The notes under the pieces are model-generated. The model had not been told where the DNA came from. It was given only the letters and a program-made list of their open reading frames with translations, and searched no databases. Source: Mesorhizobium sp. (GTDB lineage Bacteria > Pseudomonadota > Alphaproteobacteria > Rhizobiales > Rhizobiaceae). Taken from it: a stretch of DNA of 64,000 nt. How positions within the stretch are numbered: position 1 is the stretch's first letter; the number at the start of each line of letters is the position of its first letter. Location of the stretch: NCBI RefSeq assembly GCF_024710845.1, contig NZ_JANJTZ010000041.1, positions 1 to 64,000 on the forward strand, read 5' to 3'. The translations under genes were made by a program, and so were the position numbers. Shown here one piece after another: positions 18,286-29,011 of the stretch.

Positions 18286-19125
18286 ATGCCCATCCCCACC
18301 ACCACTCTCCCCTCCGGCACCTCCGTCCCCGTCCTCGGCCAGGGCACCTGGAAGATGGGCGAGCGGCGGGACCGGTTCGCGCAGGAGGTGGCGGCGCTCA
18401 GGCTCGGGATCGAACTCGGCATGACGCTGATCGACACGGCCGAGATGTATGCCTCTGGCGGGGCGGAGGAAGTGGTGCGCGAGGCGATCACCGGCCGCCG
18501 CGACGAGGTGTTCGTCGTCTCGAAGGTGCTGCCGTCCAACGCGTCCCGCTCGGCGACCATCCGCGCGTGCGAGGCGAGCCTGACGCGTCTCGGCATCGAC
18601 CGCATCGACCTCTATTTGCTGCACTGGCGCGGCGGCGTGCCGCTTTCGCAGACCGTCGAGGCTTTCGAGACGCTGAAGGCTTCGGGCAAAATCGCCGACT
18701 GGGGTGTCAGCAATTTCGACGTCGACGACATGGAGGAACTGGCGGCGTTGCCGGGCGGCCAAGCGGTCGCGGCCAACCAGGTTCTCTACAATCTCGGCAA
18801 CCGCGGCATCGACTTCGACCTCATCCCCTGGCAGCGCAAGCGCGGCATTCCGGTAATGGCCTATTCGCCGGTCGGCGAGGGCAATCTCGCCGGCGACGGC
18901 CGGCTGAAGACCGTCGCCGGCCGCCATGGCGCGACGCCCGCACAGGTCGCGCTCGCCTGGACGCTGCGGGGCGATGGCGTGATTGCCATCCCCAAGGCCT
19001 CGCAGGAGAAGCACGTGCGCGACAACGGCGCCGCCGCCGACATCAGGCTCACCGCGCAGGACCTCTCCGACCTCGACGCCGCCTTCCCGCCGCCCCGCCG
19101 CAAGCAGCCGCTCGCGATGGTGTAA
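18286..19125 (+). CDS. Aldo/keto reductase
   Basis: NAD(P)H-dependent oxidoreductase, 279 residues, (beta/alpha)8 barrel. The catalytic tetrad is visible: Asp and Tyr in [15 protein letters not shown], Lys in VSKVLPSN and His in LYLLHWRGG. The cofactor-binding end is [20 protein letters not shown] 18286 ([20 protein letters not shown]) is chosen over an upstream TTG because it matches the family N-terminus. The native substrate of such YtbE/DkgA-like enzymes cannot be assigned from sequence. Confidence 0.85.
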   Translation: MPIPTTTLPSGTSVPVLGQGTWKMGERRDRFAQEVAALRLGIELGMTLIDTAEMYASGGAEEVVREAITGRRDEVFVVSKVLPSNASRSATIRACEASLTRLGIDRIDLYLLHWRGGVPLSQTVEAFETLKASGKIADWGVSNFDVDDMEELAALPGGQAVAANQVLYNLGNRGIDFDLIPWQRKRGIPVMAYSPVGEGNLAGDGRLKTVAGRHGATPAQVALAWTLRGDGVIAIPKASQEKHVRDNGAAADIRLTAQDLSDLDAAFPPPRRKQPLAMV

Positions 19126-19229
19126 GCCAGCAAGGGGAAACTCTCTTTTCCGGGGAATGCGCTCTTGTTGCATCGGTCCGATTGCGCACACTTAGCGCAC
19201 CGGAAGCTGGTGCCGGGGAAGGATGGTTC

Positions 19230-20615
19230 ATGGCGCAAGATGCGACCCAACTCGTCTACGGACTGGACGACGTACCCCCTCCCTCGCGGGCGGCACTTGC
19301 TGCCATCCAGCACGTGCTCGCCTCGATCGTCGGCATCGCGACTCCGTCGCTGATCATCGGTGCGGCCCTCGGGCTGGGGGAACACGTCCCCTACCTGCTT
19401 GCGATGTCGTTCTTCGTCTCGGGCGTGGCGACGTTCATCCAATGCCGCCGCATCGGGCCGGTCGGCTCGGGCCTGCTCAGTCTTCAGGGAACGAGCTTCG
19501 CCTTCCTCGGAGCGATCCTCGCGGCAGGCCTCGCCGTGAAGAACGCCGGGGGCACGCCCGAAGACATGCTGGCGATGATCTTCGGCCTTTGCCTGGCCGG
19601 CTGTGTGGTCGAGATCGTGCTGGCGCAGTTCCTGGACAGGCTCAAGCGCATCGTCACGCCGACAGTCACCGGCATCGTCATCACGGTGATCGGACTGAGC
19701 CTGGTGCAGTCGGCTTTCACCGACTTCGCGGGAGGAGCGAACGCGGGCGACGCGCTCGGATCGCCGCTCAATCTGGCCATTGGATCGATCGTCATCGCGG
19801 TCATCCTTGCGATGAGCTTCGCCGGCCCGCAGATCCTGCGCATATCGGCCATCATGATCGGCCTGGTGGCCGGAACCGTTCTCTCGAGCTTCTTCGGAAT
19901 GGTCAGCCTGGCGTCGCTCTCCGGCGCGCAGTTCTTCGCCCTGCCCGTGCCGTTCAGATACGGCCTCGACTTCGACTTCGGCCTCTTCGTCCCGATCGCC
20001 TTCCTCTACCTCGTCACGGCGATCGAGACGTCGGGCGACCTCACGGCCAACTCCATCGTTTCCGGACAGCCCGTGGAAGGTCCGGTCTATCTGCAGAGGA
20101 TCAAGGGCGGCATCCTCGGCGACGGCGTCAATTCCGGCATCGCCGCGATCTTCAACACGTTCCCCAACACGACTTTCTCGCAGAACAACGGCGTCATACA
20201 GATGACGGGAGTGGCAAGCCGCCATGTCGGCCTTTGGGTCGCGGGCTTTCTCGTCGTCATGGGGCTTTTCCCGGTCGTCGGCGCGTTCTTCCTGGTGATC
20301 CCGAAACCTGTCCTTGGCGGCGCGACGCTCGTCCTGTTCGGGACAATCGCCGTCGCAGGAATCAGGATCCTCGCCTCCGAGCCGATCGACCAGCGAAGGG
20401 TCTACATCATGGCGGTCAGTTTCGGCCTCTCGCTCGGCGTCATCCTCGTCCCGGCGGCGACCCAGCACCTGCCGGACCTGCTCAGGCAGGTCGTGGCGAC
20501 GCCGATAACGCTGGCGGGGCTGTCGGCGATCGTCCTGTCGCTCGCCATCCCGGCAGGCAGGAAGCCGATCCCCGAGACGGACGAAACGCAGCCTTCGGCG
20601 GCAGGTCCTGCCTGA
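19230..20615 (+). CDS. Nucleobase:cation symporter-2 (xanthine/uric acid type permease)
   Basis: 461-residue proton-coupled purine importer with about 14 membrane segments. NCS2 signatures: AIETSGDLTAN in helix 8 and NTTFSQNNGVIQMTGVASR in helix 10; the QNxG motif is that of xanthine/uric-acid rather than uracil carriers. ATG 19230 is preceded by GGGGAAGG. The 104-base gap upstream and lack of purine-catabolism genes nearby suggest an independent unit. The branch assignment is by motif only. Confidence 0.85.
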   Translation: MAQDATQLVYGLDDVPPPSRAALAAIQHVLASIVGIATPSLIIGAALGLGEHVPYLLAMSFFVSGVATFIQCRRIGPVGSGLLSLQGTSFAFLGAILAAGLAVKNAGGTPEDMLAMIFGLCLAGCVVEIVLAQFLDRLKRIVTPTVTGIVITVIGLSLVQSAFTDFAGGANAGDALGSPLNLAIGSIVIAVILAMSFAGPQILRISAIMIGLVAGTVLSSFFGMVSLASLSGAQFFALPVPFRYGLDFDFGLFVPIAFLYLVTAIETSGDLTANSIVSGQPVEGPVYLQRIKGGILGDGVNSGIAAIFNTFPNTTFSQNNGVIQMTGVASRHVGLWVAGFLVVMGLFPVVGAFFLVIPKPVLGGATLVLFGTIAVAGIRILASEPIDQRRVYIMAVSFGLSLGVILVPAATQHLPDLLRQVVATPITLAGLSAIVLSLAIPAGRKPIPETDETQPSAAGPA

Positions 20616-20828
20616 GGCGCCCAGACACGTCCTGAGCCTCTGCTCTGCTCCGCAAGGGTATGAGGACCTGTTCGCCTTCCGCCTTGCAGACACGTTCGAG
20701 ACGTCCCATATGCGCCCTCGCGGGCCGGGCCCCTCTGGCGATCGACACGATTCGATCGCGATGTCGGACCGTTTGGACTTGGGCCCGCTTTGCATGATCC
20801 GGAGCGGGTAATCGGAGGTTACGGTACC

Positions 20829-21809
20829 ATGCTGCGCTTCGGCCGCACTCGCTTCATCGCACTCTTTTCGACCCTCCTGGTCGCGCTCACGCTCGTCTCG
20901 ACCGACTTCGCCGAGGCGCGGCGCGGCGGCTCGTTCGGCAGCCGCGGCATGCGCACCTGGCAGGCGCCCGCGCCCACCCGCACCGCGCCCAACCCCACCG
21001 GCCCGGTCGAGCGCTCGATGACACCCGCTCCCAGCACGGCAACGCGCCAGCAGCAGACGCTCGGCCAGCAGCGTCCCGGCATGTTCAGCGGCTTCGGCGG
21101 CTCGCTGATGCGCGGCCTTCTGATCGGCGGCCTTTTCGGCATGTTGCTCGGCTACGGCTTCGGCGGCATGGCCGGCGCGCTCGGCTTCATCCTGCAGCTC
21201 CTGCTGCTCGCCGTCGTCGCCTCCATGGTCATGGCCTGGTTCCGCTCGCGCCGCACCCCGGCGGTCGCCGGCGGCGCACCCTATGGCGGCGGCAACGCCT
21301 CCGGCTTCGGCCACGCCCGCACCGGCACGTCCGATGCTAACAGCCGCGCGGGCTTCACCATCCCGTCGATCGGCGGCGGCGCAGCCAAAGCTGCGCCGGC
21401 CACGCAGGATATTGCGGTCGACAAGGATGACCTCGACACGTTCGAGCGCCGTCTCGCTGAGGTGCAGAAGGCGTTTTCCGACGAGGATCACGCCGCGCTG
21501 CGCCGGCTGAGCACGCCCGAAATGGTGTCCTACTTCTCGGAAGAACCCGCCGACAACGCCAAACGCGGCCTGCGCAACGATGTCACCGACGTGCATCTCG
21601 TCCAAGCCGACATCGCCGAATCCTGGCGCGAAGACGGCGCCGACTACGCCACGGCAGCGTTCCAGTATGAATCCGTTGACGTCATGCGCGACCGCGCCAC
21701 GGGCAAGGTCGTCGAAGGCGACGAGCGCCTCACCGAGACGACGGAACTCTGGACCTTCGTGCGGGCCAGGGGCGGCGAGTGGAAGCTTTCGGCGATCCAG
21801 GAGACGTGA
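20829..21809 (+). CDS. Tim44-like domain membrane protein
   Basis: 326 residues. A signal-like helix (about 9-30) ends near FAEARRGG, followed by a low-complexity Gly/Pro/Ala/Gln stretch, then two hydrophobic segments (about 93-150, GGLFGMLLGYGFGGMAGALGF). The C-terminal ~120 residues (DLDTFERRLAEVQKAFSDEDHAALRRLSTPEMVSYF onward) match the Tim44/MBA1 cone-like domain. ATG 20829 is chosen over an upstream frame start because CGGAGG precedes it. Bacterial members are envelope proteins of unclear role. Confidence 0.8.
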   Translation: MLRFGRTRFIALFSTLLVALTLVSTDFAEARRGGSFGSRGMRTWQAPAPTRTAPNPTGPVERSMTPAPSTATRQQQTLGQQRPGMFSGFGGSLMRGLLIGGLFGMLLGYGFGGMAGALGFILQLLLLAVVASMVMAWFRSRRTPAVAGGAPYGGGNASGFGHARTGTSDANSRAGFTIPSIGGGAAKAAPATQDIAVDKDDLDTFERRLAEVQKAFSDEDHAALRRLSTPEMVSYFSEEPADNAKRGLRNDVTDVHLVQADIAESWREDGADYATAAFQYESVDVMRDRATGKVVEGDERLTETTELWTFVRARGGEWKLSAIQET

Positions 21810-21813
21810 GGGG

Positions 21814-22812
<999 letters not shown>

Positions 22813-22905
22813 GATTCATCTCCTGCGTGTCGGGAATCGGTCGCCAGCTTGGCACGGCGTGGCGTTTGGGGCAAAGAGGTGCCCTGATCACAAAGGAGTC
22901 TGGCC

Positions 22906-23892
22906 ATGTTCCGCTGGGGGGTTCTTTCGACTGCCAAGATCGGCCGCGAGCAGGTGCTGCCGGCGATCGTCGAATCCGAGAACGGCATCCTCGCCGCCGT
23001 GGCGAGCCGCGATCTGGAGAAGGCCGAGGCGCTGGCCGACCGGTTCAACGCGCCGCACGCCTTCGGCTCCTATGACGACCTGCTCGCCTCCGACACGGTC
23101 GACGGCGTCTACATCCCGCTGCCGACCTCGCAGCATGTCGAATGGGCCATCAAGGCGGCGAATGCCGGCAAGCATGTGCTGGTCGAAAAGCCACTGGCGC
23201 TCAAGGCCGAGGACATCGCCCAGGTCATCGCCGCACGCGACCGCAACGGCGTGGTCGTCTCCGAGGCCTTCATGGTGCACTACCACCCGCAATGGGCCAA
23301 GGTGCGCGAGCTGATCGCGGAGGGACGCATCGGCCGCCTGCGCCACGTCCAGAGTGCCTTCACCTATTTCAACAAGGACGCCGGCAACATGCGCAACCGG
23401 CTCGACTTCGGCGGCGGCGCGCTGCCCGACATCGGCGTCTACCCGACGGTGACGACCCGCATCGCGACGGGCAAGGAGCCGGTGCGCGTCCAGGCCCGCG
23501 TCGCCCGCGACGCCACCTTCGGCACCGACGTCTATTCCTCGATCAAGGCCGACTTCGGCTCGTTCGAGCTGACCTTCTACCTGTCGACGCAGATGGCGGC
23601 GCGCCAGCTCATGGTCTTCCACGGCGACGAGGGCTTCATCGAGATCCGCTCGCCCTTCAACGCCGGGCTCTACGAGCACCACCAGGTCGAACTGCACGAC
23701 CAGCGCCACACCGAGGCGACGGTGTTCCGCTTCCCCGGCACGCAGCAATACCGGCTCGAGGTCGAAACCTTCGTGAAGAAGGCGCAGGGCGAGGACGTCT
23801 CCGTCTTCACCCTGGAGGATTCGGTGAAGAACCAGAAGCTGATCGACGCGATCTTCCGCGCCGGTACGCATGACGGCTGGGAGACGGTCTGA
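22906..23892 (+). CDS. Gfo/Idh/MocA family oxidoreductase
   Basis: 328-residue NAD(P)-dependent sugar or polyol dehydrogenase. N-terminal Rossmann fold ([20 protein letters not shown]) with the family EKP motif in [11 protein letters not shown], and a C-terminal alpha/beta domain whose likely catalytic residues lie in [12 protein letters not shown]. Good ribosome site AAAGGAG. It stands alone, divergent from an aldo/keto reductase. The family acts on many sugars, so the substrate is open. Confidence 0.85.
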   Translation: MFRWGVLSTAKIGREQVLPAIVESENGILAAVASRDLEKAEALADRFNAPHAFGSYDDLLASDTVDGVYIPLPTSQHVEWAIKAANAGKHVLVEKPLALKAEDIAQVIAARDRNGVVVSEAFMVHYHPQWAKVRELIAEGRIGRLRHVQSAFTYFNKDAGNMRNRLDFGGGALPDIGVYPTVTTRIATGKEPVRVQARVARDATFGTDVYSSIKADFGSFELTFYLSTQMAARQLMVFHGDEGFIEIRSPFNAGLYEHHQVELHDQRHTEATVFRFPGTQQYRLEVETFVKKAQGEDVSVFTLEDSVKNQKLIDAIFRAGTHDGWETV

Positions 23893-23908
23893 GGCGACGC
23901 CAGTCAGA

Positions 23909-24115
23909 TCAGGCGACTGCCGGCTCCAGCCTGCGATTGCCGCTCCAGCAGCTGATCTCGCGCAGAGCTTCGGCGATGTCGCGCGAGGTGGCGGAACTTT
24001 CGGGGTGCCGGATCCGCAACTCGTCGGCGGCAGCATCCAGGGCGAACGGATCGTAGCAGAGTTCGCGCCGCAGCGCCGTGTCGGCGATGTCGACAGCCAA
24101 TGGAAGTGTGGTCAT
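23909..24115 (-). CDS. Small conserved-looking hypothetical protein
   Basis: 68 residues (MTTLPLAVDIADTALRREL to NRRLEPAVA), acidic in the middle, with two Cys (residues 20 and 56), no signal or membrane segment. The start is supported by AGGAGG 7 bases upstream of ATG 24115, one of the better ribosome sites in the window; the longer frame upstream lacks one. It converges on the Gfo/Idh gene (16-base gap). No family was recognised. Confidence 0.55.
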   Translation of the reverse strand: MTTLPLAVDIADTALRRELCYDPFALDAAADELRIRHPESSATSRDIAEALREISCWSGNRRLEPAVA

Positions 24116-24290
24116 TCGGCACCTCCTCTCCTCGTCCGCAGGAACGAGCATACCGCCAATCTCGTTCGATTTGTGGCCGACCCGAATCGTGTGCGTGCCC
24201 GCCTGCGGCTTCGCTCTTGAAGCCGCGGCCGGATATCCATACCGATAGCGGCGGGAACGGGCGAATGCGCCCGCAGGGAGGAGAACCCGC

Positions 24291-24734
24291 ATGCTTCGCA
24301 ACATCGACCCGATCCTGTCGCCGGATCTGCTGGCGATCCTGGCCTCCATGGGACATGGCGACGAGATCGTCATCGCCGACGCCAATTTCCCCGGCGATTC
24401 CTGCGCCCAGCGCCTGGTGCGCCTCGACGGCATCGACGCGGTGCGCACCCTGCGCGCCGTGCTCAGCATCATGCCGCTTGATTCCTTCGTCGCGGACCGC
24501 GCGGTCAGCATGGCCGTCGTCGACGATCCCGGCGCCGTGCCGGCGGTGGTGGCGATGTTCCAGCAGGCCATCAACGAGGTCGCCGATCATCCGGCGCCGA
24601 TCCAGCCGATCGAGCGTTTCGCCTTCTACGACCGCTCGCGCGCGGCCTATGCGATCGTCCAGACCGGCGAAGCCCGCCTCTATGGCAACGTCATCCTGAA
24701 GAAGGGCGTGATCTTCCCGCCAACGGCGCACTGA
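24291..24734 (+). CDS. fucU: RbsD/FucU family sugar mutarotase (L-fucose mutarotase-like)
   Basis: 147-residue cytosolic enzyme that interconverts sugar anomers, probably of fucose or a related hexose. The FucU pattern is complete: MGHGDEIVIADANFP near the N-terminus (catalytic His 22), the central ERFAFYDRSRAAYAIVQTGE and the C-terminal YGNVILKKGVI. GGAGG precedes the ATG. No fucose catabolic genes are adjacent, so its pathway partner is unknown; the dgo operon at 43-46 kb handles related galacto-configured acids. Confidence 0.87.
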   Translation: MLRNIDPILSPDLLAILASMGHGDEIVIADANFPGDSCAQRLVRLDGIDAVRTLRAVLSIMPLDSFVADRAVSMAVVDDPGAVPAVVAMFQQAINEVADHPAPIQPIERFAFYDRSRAAYAIVQTGEARLYGNVILKKGVIFPPTAH

Positions 24735-24835
24735 CCGGCGTGCCAGCCGCGCCTCATCCCCTTAACCCCCCCTTAAAGCGCCGCATTTACTGTCCATCGC
24801 AACGCCACGAACGACAGGGGTGAGCGCGGCGGCCG

Positions 24836-27058
24836 ATGGCAAGACGAGGACACGACACGCGGATCGAGCCGAGCTTCGACGGCCCGGCGCCCAAGCGCGG
24901 CGGCGGACTGTCGCTGAGCGAGGATGATCGCGTCGTTCCCTTGGCCAAACGCCCGAAGAAGCCGTCTAAACCCGCGCGGGAACCCGCCCGGCGTGGACGC
25001 TCCCGCTCCCGCCGCGGCTTCGGCATGGTCGGCTCGCTGGTCTACTGGTCGCTGGTACTGGCGCTGTGGGGCGGCATCGGCGTGGCCGCGATCGTCGCCT
25101 TCTACGGCGCGCGCATGCCGAGCGCGATCACCTGGACGGTGCCCGACCGTCCGCCCAACGTGAAGATCATGTCGGCCGACGACAAGCTGCTCGCCAATCG
25201 CGGCATGACCGGCGGCGAGGCACTGTCGCTGTCGGAAATGTCGCCCTACATCCCGCAGGCGCTGATCGCCATCGAGGACCGGCGCTTCCGCTCGCATTTC
25301 GGCATCGATCCGCTCGGCCTTGCGCGCGCCATGGTGACCAACGTCATGCAGGGTCGCCTGGTGCAGGGCGGCTCGACGGTCACGCAGCAGCTCGCCAAGA
25401 ACCTGTTCCTGAAGCCCGAGCGCACGCTCGAGCGCAAGGTGCAGGAAGTGCTGCTCGCATTCTGGCTGGAGCACGAATACACCAAGGACCAGATCCTGGA
25501 GATGTATCTCAATCGGGTCTATTTCGGTTCCGGCGCCTATGGCGTGGAGTCGGCATCGCGACGCTATTTCGGCAAGTCGGCGCGTCAGGTGACGCTCTCC
25601 GAGGCAGCCCTTCTCGCCGGCCTGCTCAAGGCGCCGTCGCGGTTGTCGCCGGCGCGCGATCCGAAGGCGGCCGAAGCGCGCGCGCAGGTCGTGCTCGCCG
25701 CGATGAGCGAGGAAGGCATGATCGGCTCGAAGGAGCTGGCCTTCGCCATGAGCGCGCCGGCGACGCGCGCCGCCTCCTACTGGACCGGCTCCGAGAATTA
25801 CGTCGCCGACCGGATCATGGAGGAACTGCCCGGCCTCGTCGGCGAGATCCAGACCGACGTGATCGTCGACACGACGGTCGACCTGACGCTGCAGAAACTC
25901 GCCGAGGACTCGATCCGCAAGCTGATCGAGGAGAACGGAAAGAAGCTGCAGGTCAGCCAGGGCGCGCTCGTGTCGATCGACAATTCGGGCGCGGTGCGCG
26001 CGATGGTGGGCGGGGCCGACTACGCCAACAGCCAGTTCGACCGTGCCTCCGAGGCGCGCCGCCAGCCGGGCTCGGCGTTCAAGCCCTTCGTCTATCTCGC
26101 CGCGCTCGAAGCCGGCCGCACGCCCGACAGCGTCCGCAACGACGCGCCGGTGAAGATCGGCAAATGGACGCCCGACAACTACAAGGGAAAGTATCTCGGT
26201 CGCGTGACCCTGACCGAGGCGCTGGCCAAATCGCTGAACTCGGTCTCCGCCCAGCTCGTCATGGAAGTCGGGCCCGCGAGCGTCGTCGAGGTCGCCCAGC
26301 GGCTCGGCATCGAATCCAAGCTCCAGGCCAACACCTCGATCGCGCTCGGCACGTCCGAGGTGACGCCGCTCGAACTCACCGCCGCCTTCGTGCCCTTCGC
26401 CAATGGCGGCTACCGGCCGGAGGTGCATTTCATCAGCCGCGTGACGGACATCAACGGCAAGGTGCTCTACCAGTACCAAGCAGACTCACCGTCCCGCGTG
26501 GTCAAGCCTGAGATCGTCGGTATGATGAACCGGATGATGACCGAGACGCTGGCGATCGGCACCGCGAGAAAGGCCGCCTTCGGCTGGCCCGCCGCCGGCA
26601 AGACCGGCACCAGCCAGCAGTCCCGCGACGCCTGGTTCGTCGGCTACACGTCCAACCTCACGACCGGCGTCTGGTTCGGCAACGACGACGGCAAGCCGAC
26701 CAAGAACATCACCGGCGGCTCGCTTCCCTCAATCGCCTGGAAGGCATTCATGACCGCCGCGCACGAAGGCGTTCCGGTCAGGCAATTGCCCGGTATCGAC
26801 CTCTATACGCCGACATCGCCGCCGGTCCAGGGCGAGGAGGCGGTCGCCGGCGGCACGACCTTGCCGGTGGCCCGCCCGGCCGCGAATGTCGGCAACACCG
26901 CCGCGCCCGAAATGGCCGGCGGTGTCAACCCACGGCCGGACGTCGGCACGAGCGGAGACAAGGTCTCCTCGATCAAAAGGCCGATTCCTCCCGGCGAGGT
27001 CGGCGGCAAGACCATCCGCCGCGACAAGTCTATCCTCGACGTCATTCTCGGCAACTGA
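24836..27058 (+). CDS. Penicillin-binding protein 1A family (transglycosylase/transpeptidase)
   Basis: Bifunctional peptidoglycan synthase, 740 residues, anchored in the inner membrane with its enzymes in the periplasm. A 60-residue basic cytoplasmic tail precedes the helix at 64-90. GT51 domain: catalytic E147 in AIEDRRFRSHFG and QGGSTVTQQLAKN. Transpeptidase domain: S413-x-x-K416 (GSAFKPF), S466-L-N468 and K589-TGT. A Pro-rich tail follows. ATG 24836 lies inside a run of Gly/Arg codons with a modest ribosome site. It stands alone between fucU and a convergent exporter. Confidence 0.92.
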   Translation: MARRGHDTRIEPSFDGPAPKRGGGLSLSEDDRVVPLAKRPKKPSKPAREPARRGRSRSRRGFGMVGSLVYWSLVLALWGGIGVAAIVAFYGARMPSAITWTVPDRPPNVKIMSADDKLLANRGMTGGEALSLSEMSPYIPQALIAIEDRRFRSHFGIDPLGLARAMVTNVMQGRLVQGGSTVTQQLAKNLFLKPERTLERKVQEVLLAFWLEHEYTKDQILEMYLNRVYFGSGAYGVESASRRYFGKSARQVTLSEAALLAGLLKAPSRLSPARDPKAAEARAQVVLAAMSEEGMIGSKELAFAMSAPATRAASYWTGSENYVADRIMEELPGLVGEIQTDVIVDTTVDLTLQKLAEDSIRKLIEENGKKLQVSQGALVSIDNSGAVRAMVGGADYANSQFDRASEARRQPGSAFKPFVYLAALEAGRTPDSVRNDAPVKIGKWTPDNYKGKYLGRVTLTEALAKSLNSVSAQLVMEVGPASVVEVAQRLGIESKLQANTSIALGTSEVTPLELTAAFVPFANGGYRPEVHFISRVTDINGKVLYQYQADSPSRVVKPEIVGMMNRMMTETLAIGTARKAAFGWPAAGKTGTSQQSRDAWFVGYTSNLTTGVWFGNDDGKPTKNITGGSLPSIAWKAFMTAAHEGVPVRQLPGIDLYTPTSPPVQGEEAVAGGTTLPVARPAANVGNTAAPEMAGGVNPRPDVGTSGDKVSSIKRPIPPGEVGGKTIRRDKSILDVILGN

Positions 27059-27117
27059 CGACGAGAGGTATTCGTCCGCCGATGCTGGCGATCGACGTCG
27101 TCGCGCCTGCCGGCCCG

Positions 27118-27999
27118 TCAACGCCGCGACGCGAAGAGACGCGGACCGAACAGGTTCAGGCCGAGGCCGGCGACGACAAGTCCGGACGCGGCGAATTTCC
27201 AGCCCTGCAAAGGCTCGCCGAGCAGCGCGGCCGACCCGAGGAATCCGAAGACGGGCACGAGCAGGGTGAACGGCGCCACTGTCGAGACCGGATAACGGGC
27301 GAGCAGAGTGCTCCACACAGCAAAACAGAACAGCGTCGACAGATAGACGATGTAGGCGATCGAGCCGAGCGACACCCAGTCGAGGCCCACGAAGCTTGCA
27401 AGGAAGGCCTCGCGGTCCAGCAGCAGTGCGCATACGGACAAGGGTGGAAGCGCGACCAGGCTCCCCCAGACAACAAGGCCGAGCATATTTACCGCCGCTG
27501 CCCGCTGCGAGATCAGCTTCGAGACGACGTTGCCGGCTCCCCAGGAGGCCGCCGCGGCGACAAGCAGCGTAAGCCCGACAATCGTGACGTCTCCGCCCAC
27601 ATGCAGGGCAACGATGACGACCCCGCCAAAAGCGAGCAGCGCGCCTGCAAGCTGCCAAACGGCGGGACGCTCGCCGAGCATCAGCACCGAAAGCCCGATG
27701 GTGAAAAAAACCTGCAACTGCAGGATCAGCGAAGCGAGGCCGGCGCTCATGCCGATCTGCATGCCGGTGAACAGCAATCCAAACTGCAGGGCGAAGATCA
27801 GCAAGCCGTACGAGACGACGAGCCGCATCGGCACCTTCGGTCTTTTGACGAAGAAAATCCATGGGAAGACAGCAAGCGCGAAACGCCAGACGCCCAGCGC
27901 CAGCGGCGAAACCTCGCGAAGGCCTAGCTTGATGACAGCGAAGTTGACGCCCCATATGGCGACGACGACAAGCGCGAGCAGCAAATGAGACGTGCGCAC
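27118..27999 (-). CDS. EamA/DMT-family transporter
   Basis: 293 residues, ten hydrophobic segments in two EamA repeats (about 5-135 and 145-285). Motifs WGVNFAVIKLGL at the N-terminus and LQVFFTIGLSVLMLGERPAVWQLAGALLAFGGV closing repeat one resemble amino-acid/metabolite exporters of the EamA (YdeD) branch. Convergent with the PBP gene and divergent (252-base gap) from the SDR gene. Not closely similar to the DMT gene at 3392. Confidence 0.82.
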   Translation of the reverse strand: MRTSHLLLALVVVAIWGVNFAVIKLGLREVSPLALGVWRFALAVFPWIFFVKRPKVPMRLVVSYGLLIFALQFGLLFTGMQIGMSAGLASLILQLQVFFTIGLSVLMLGERPAVWQLAGALLAFGGVVIVALHVGGDVTIVGLTLLVAAAASWGAGNVVSKLISQRAAAVNMLGLVVWGSLVALPPLSVCALLLDREAFLASFVGLDWVSLGSIAYIVYLSTLFCFAVWSTLLARYPVSTVAPFTLLVPVFGFLGSAALLGEPLQGWKFAASGLVVAGLGLNLFGPRLFASRR

Positions 28000-28251
28000 C
28001 GATCGGCCTTCCTGTCTGCTTCGGCCAACTCTCGTGCGAAGCGAATTCCGTTCTCCGTAATCCGCTTGGCATGACCCGGTTCGGCGCTGCTAGGCCCAGT
28101 CGATGACATCCACAGGGTGCAGGTCCGATCGGCGTGCCGTGCAAGGTAGACCTCTGGCAAGCGGAATGAGCGCGCAAAGTTCTGCCGGCAAGACTGACCC
28201 CTCGCTAAGCGACGGCTGCTCCGCTACATAGCGGGTTGGAGGCTGCGTTCG

Positions 28252-28998
28252 ATGGCGGATGCGATACGAAAGACCCTGGTCCTGACCGGCGCAAGCCGGG
28301 GCATAGGCCATGCGACGGTGAAGCGGTTCTCCCGCGAGGGATGGCGCGTCATCACCTGTTCGCGCCAGGCCTTCTCCGAAGACTGCCCGTGGCCGGCCGG
28401 ACCCGACGACCATATCAAGGTCGATCTGTCGGACCAGGAGGATGTCGGCATCGCCGTGTCGGAGATCCGTCACCGGCTCGAGACGACCGGCGGCCAGCTG
28501 CATGCGCTCGTCAACAATGCCGGCATCTCGCCGAAGCTCAAGGACGGCGGGAGGATGAACTCGCTCGACACGCCGATGCATGTCTGGCGCGACGTGTTCC
28601 AGGTCAATTTCTTCGCCCCGATCATGCTTGCGCGCGGCTTGTTCAAGGAACTCGCCGCCGCCCAGGGCTCGATCGTCAACGTCACGTCGATCGCCGGTAC
28701 AAGGGTGCATCCGTTCGCCGGCACGGCCTATGCCACGTCGAAGGCCGCGCTCGGCTCGCTGACGCGCGAGATGGCGGCCGACTTCGGGCCGCACGGTATC
28801 CGCGTCAACGCGATTGCACCCGGCGAGATCGACACCGCGATCCTGTCGCCCGGCACCGACAAGATCGTCGAGACGATCCCGCTGCGCCGCCTGGGCGCGA
28901 CCGGAGAGGTCGCCGACATCATCTATTTCCTGTGCTCGCAGCAGGCGTCCTACGTGACCGGCAGCGAAATCCACATCAATGGCGGCCAGCACGTCTGA
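28252..28998 (+). CDS. Short-chain dehydrogenase/reductase
   Basis: 248-residue classical SDR. NAD(P)-binding TGASRGIGHA near the N-terminus, NNAG at about 90, catalytic Ser in VTSIAG and Tyr/Lys in YATSKAAL, then the C-terminal RVNAIAPGEIDTAI and GSEIHINGGQHV. No signal or membrane segment. The start follows a GGTTGGAGGCTGCG ribosome site. It converges on a PAS-LuxR regulator. The 252 bases upstream (28000-28251) contain no convincing gene. Substrate unknown. Confidence 0.87.
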   Translation: MADAIRKTLVLTGASRGIGHATVKRFSREGWRVITCSRQAFSEDCPWPAGPDDHIKVDLSDQEDVGIAVSEIRHRLETTGGQLHALVNNAGISPKLKDGGRMNSLDTPMHVWRDVFQVNFFAPIMLARGLFKELAAAQGSIVNVTSIAGTRVHPFAGTAYATSKAALGSLTREMAADFGPHGIRVNAIAPGEIDTAILSPGTDKIVETIPLRRLGATGEVADIIYFLCSQQASYVTGSEIHINGGQHV

Positions 28999-29011
28999 GG
29001 CGCAGTCGCGC

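Noticed and set aside
18060-19229. 390-codon upstream extension of the permease frame
   Set aside because: It runs through the hydrolase and aldo/keto reductase genes in another frame, is Arg/Gly/Pro-rich, and the permease has a good ribosome site and natural N-terminus at 19230.
20616-20828. CGATCG inverted repeat and GC-rich segment before the Tim44-like gene
   Set aside because: The arms are only six bases in GC-rich DNA, and no promoter-like pair or gene could be supported.
18861-21605. A 914-codon open frame on the minus strand
   Set aside because: It is antisense to the aldo/keto reductase, xanthine-type permease and Tim44-like genes. Its product is extremely rich in Arg, Asp, His and Glu with no domain, the usual shadow of GC-rich coding DNA.
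28000-28251. Possible gene remnant on the minus strand in the 252-base gap before the SDR gene
   Set aside because: Short stretches such as GIRFARELAEADRKAD look protein-like, but there is no ribosome site, no recognised family and no complete frame. I see only intergenic DNA here.
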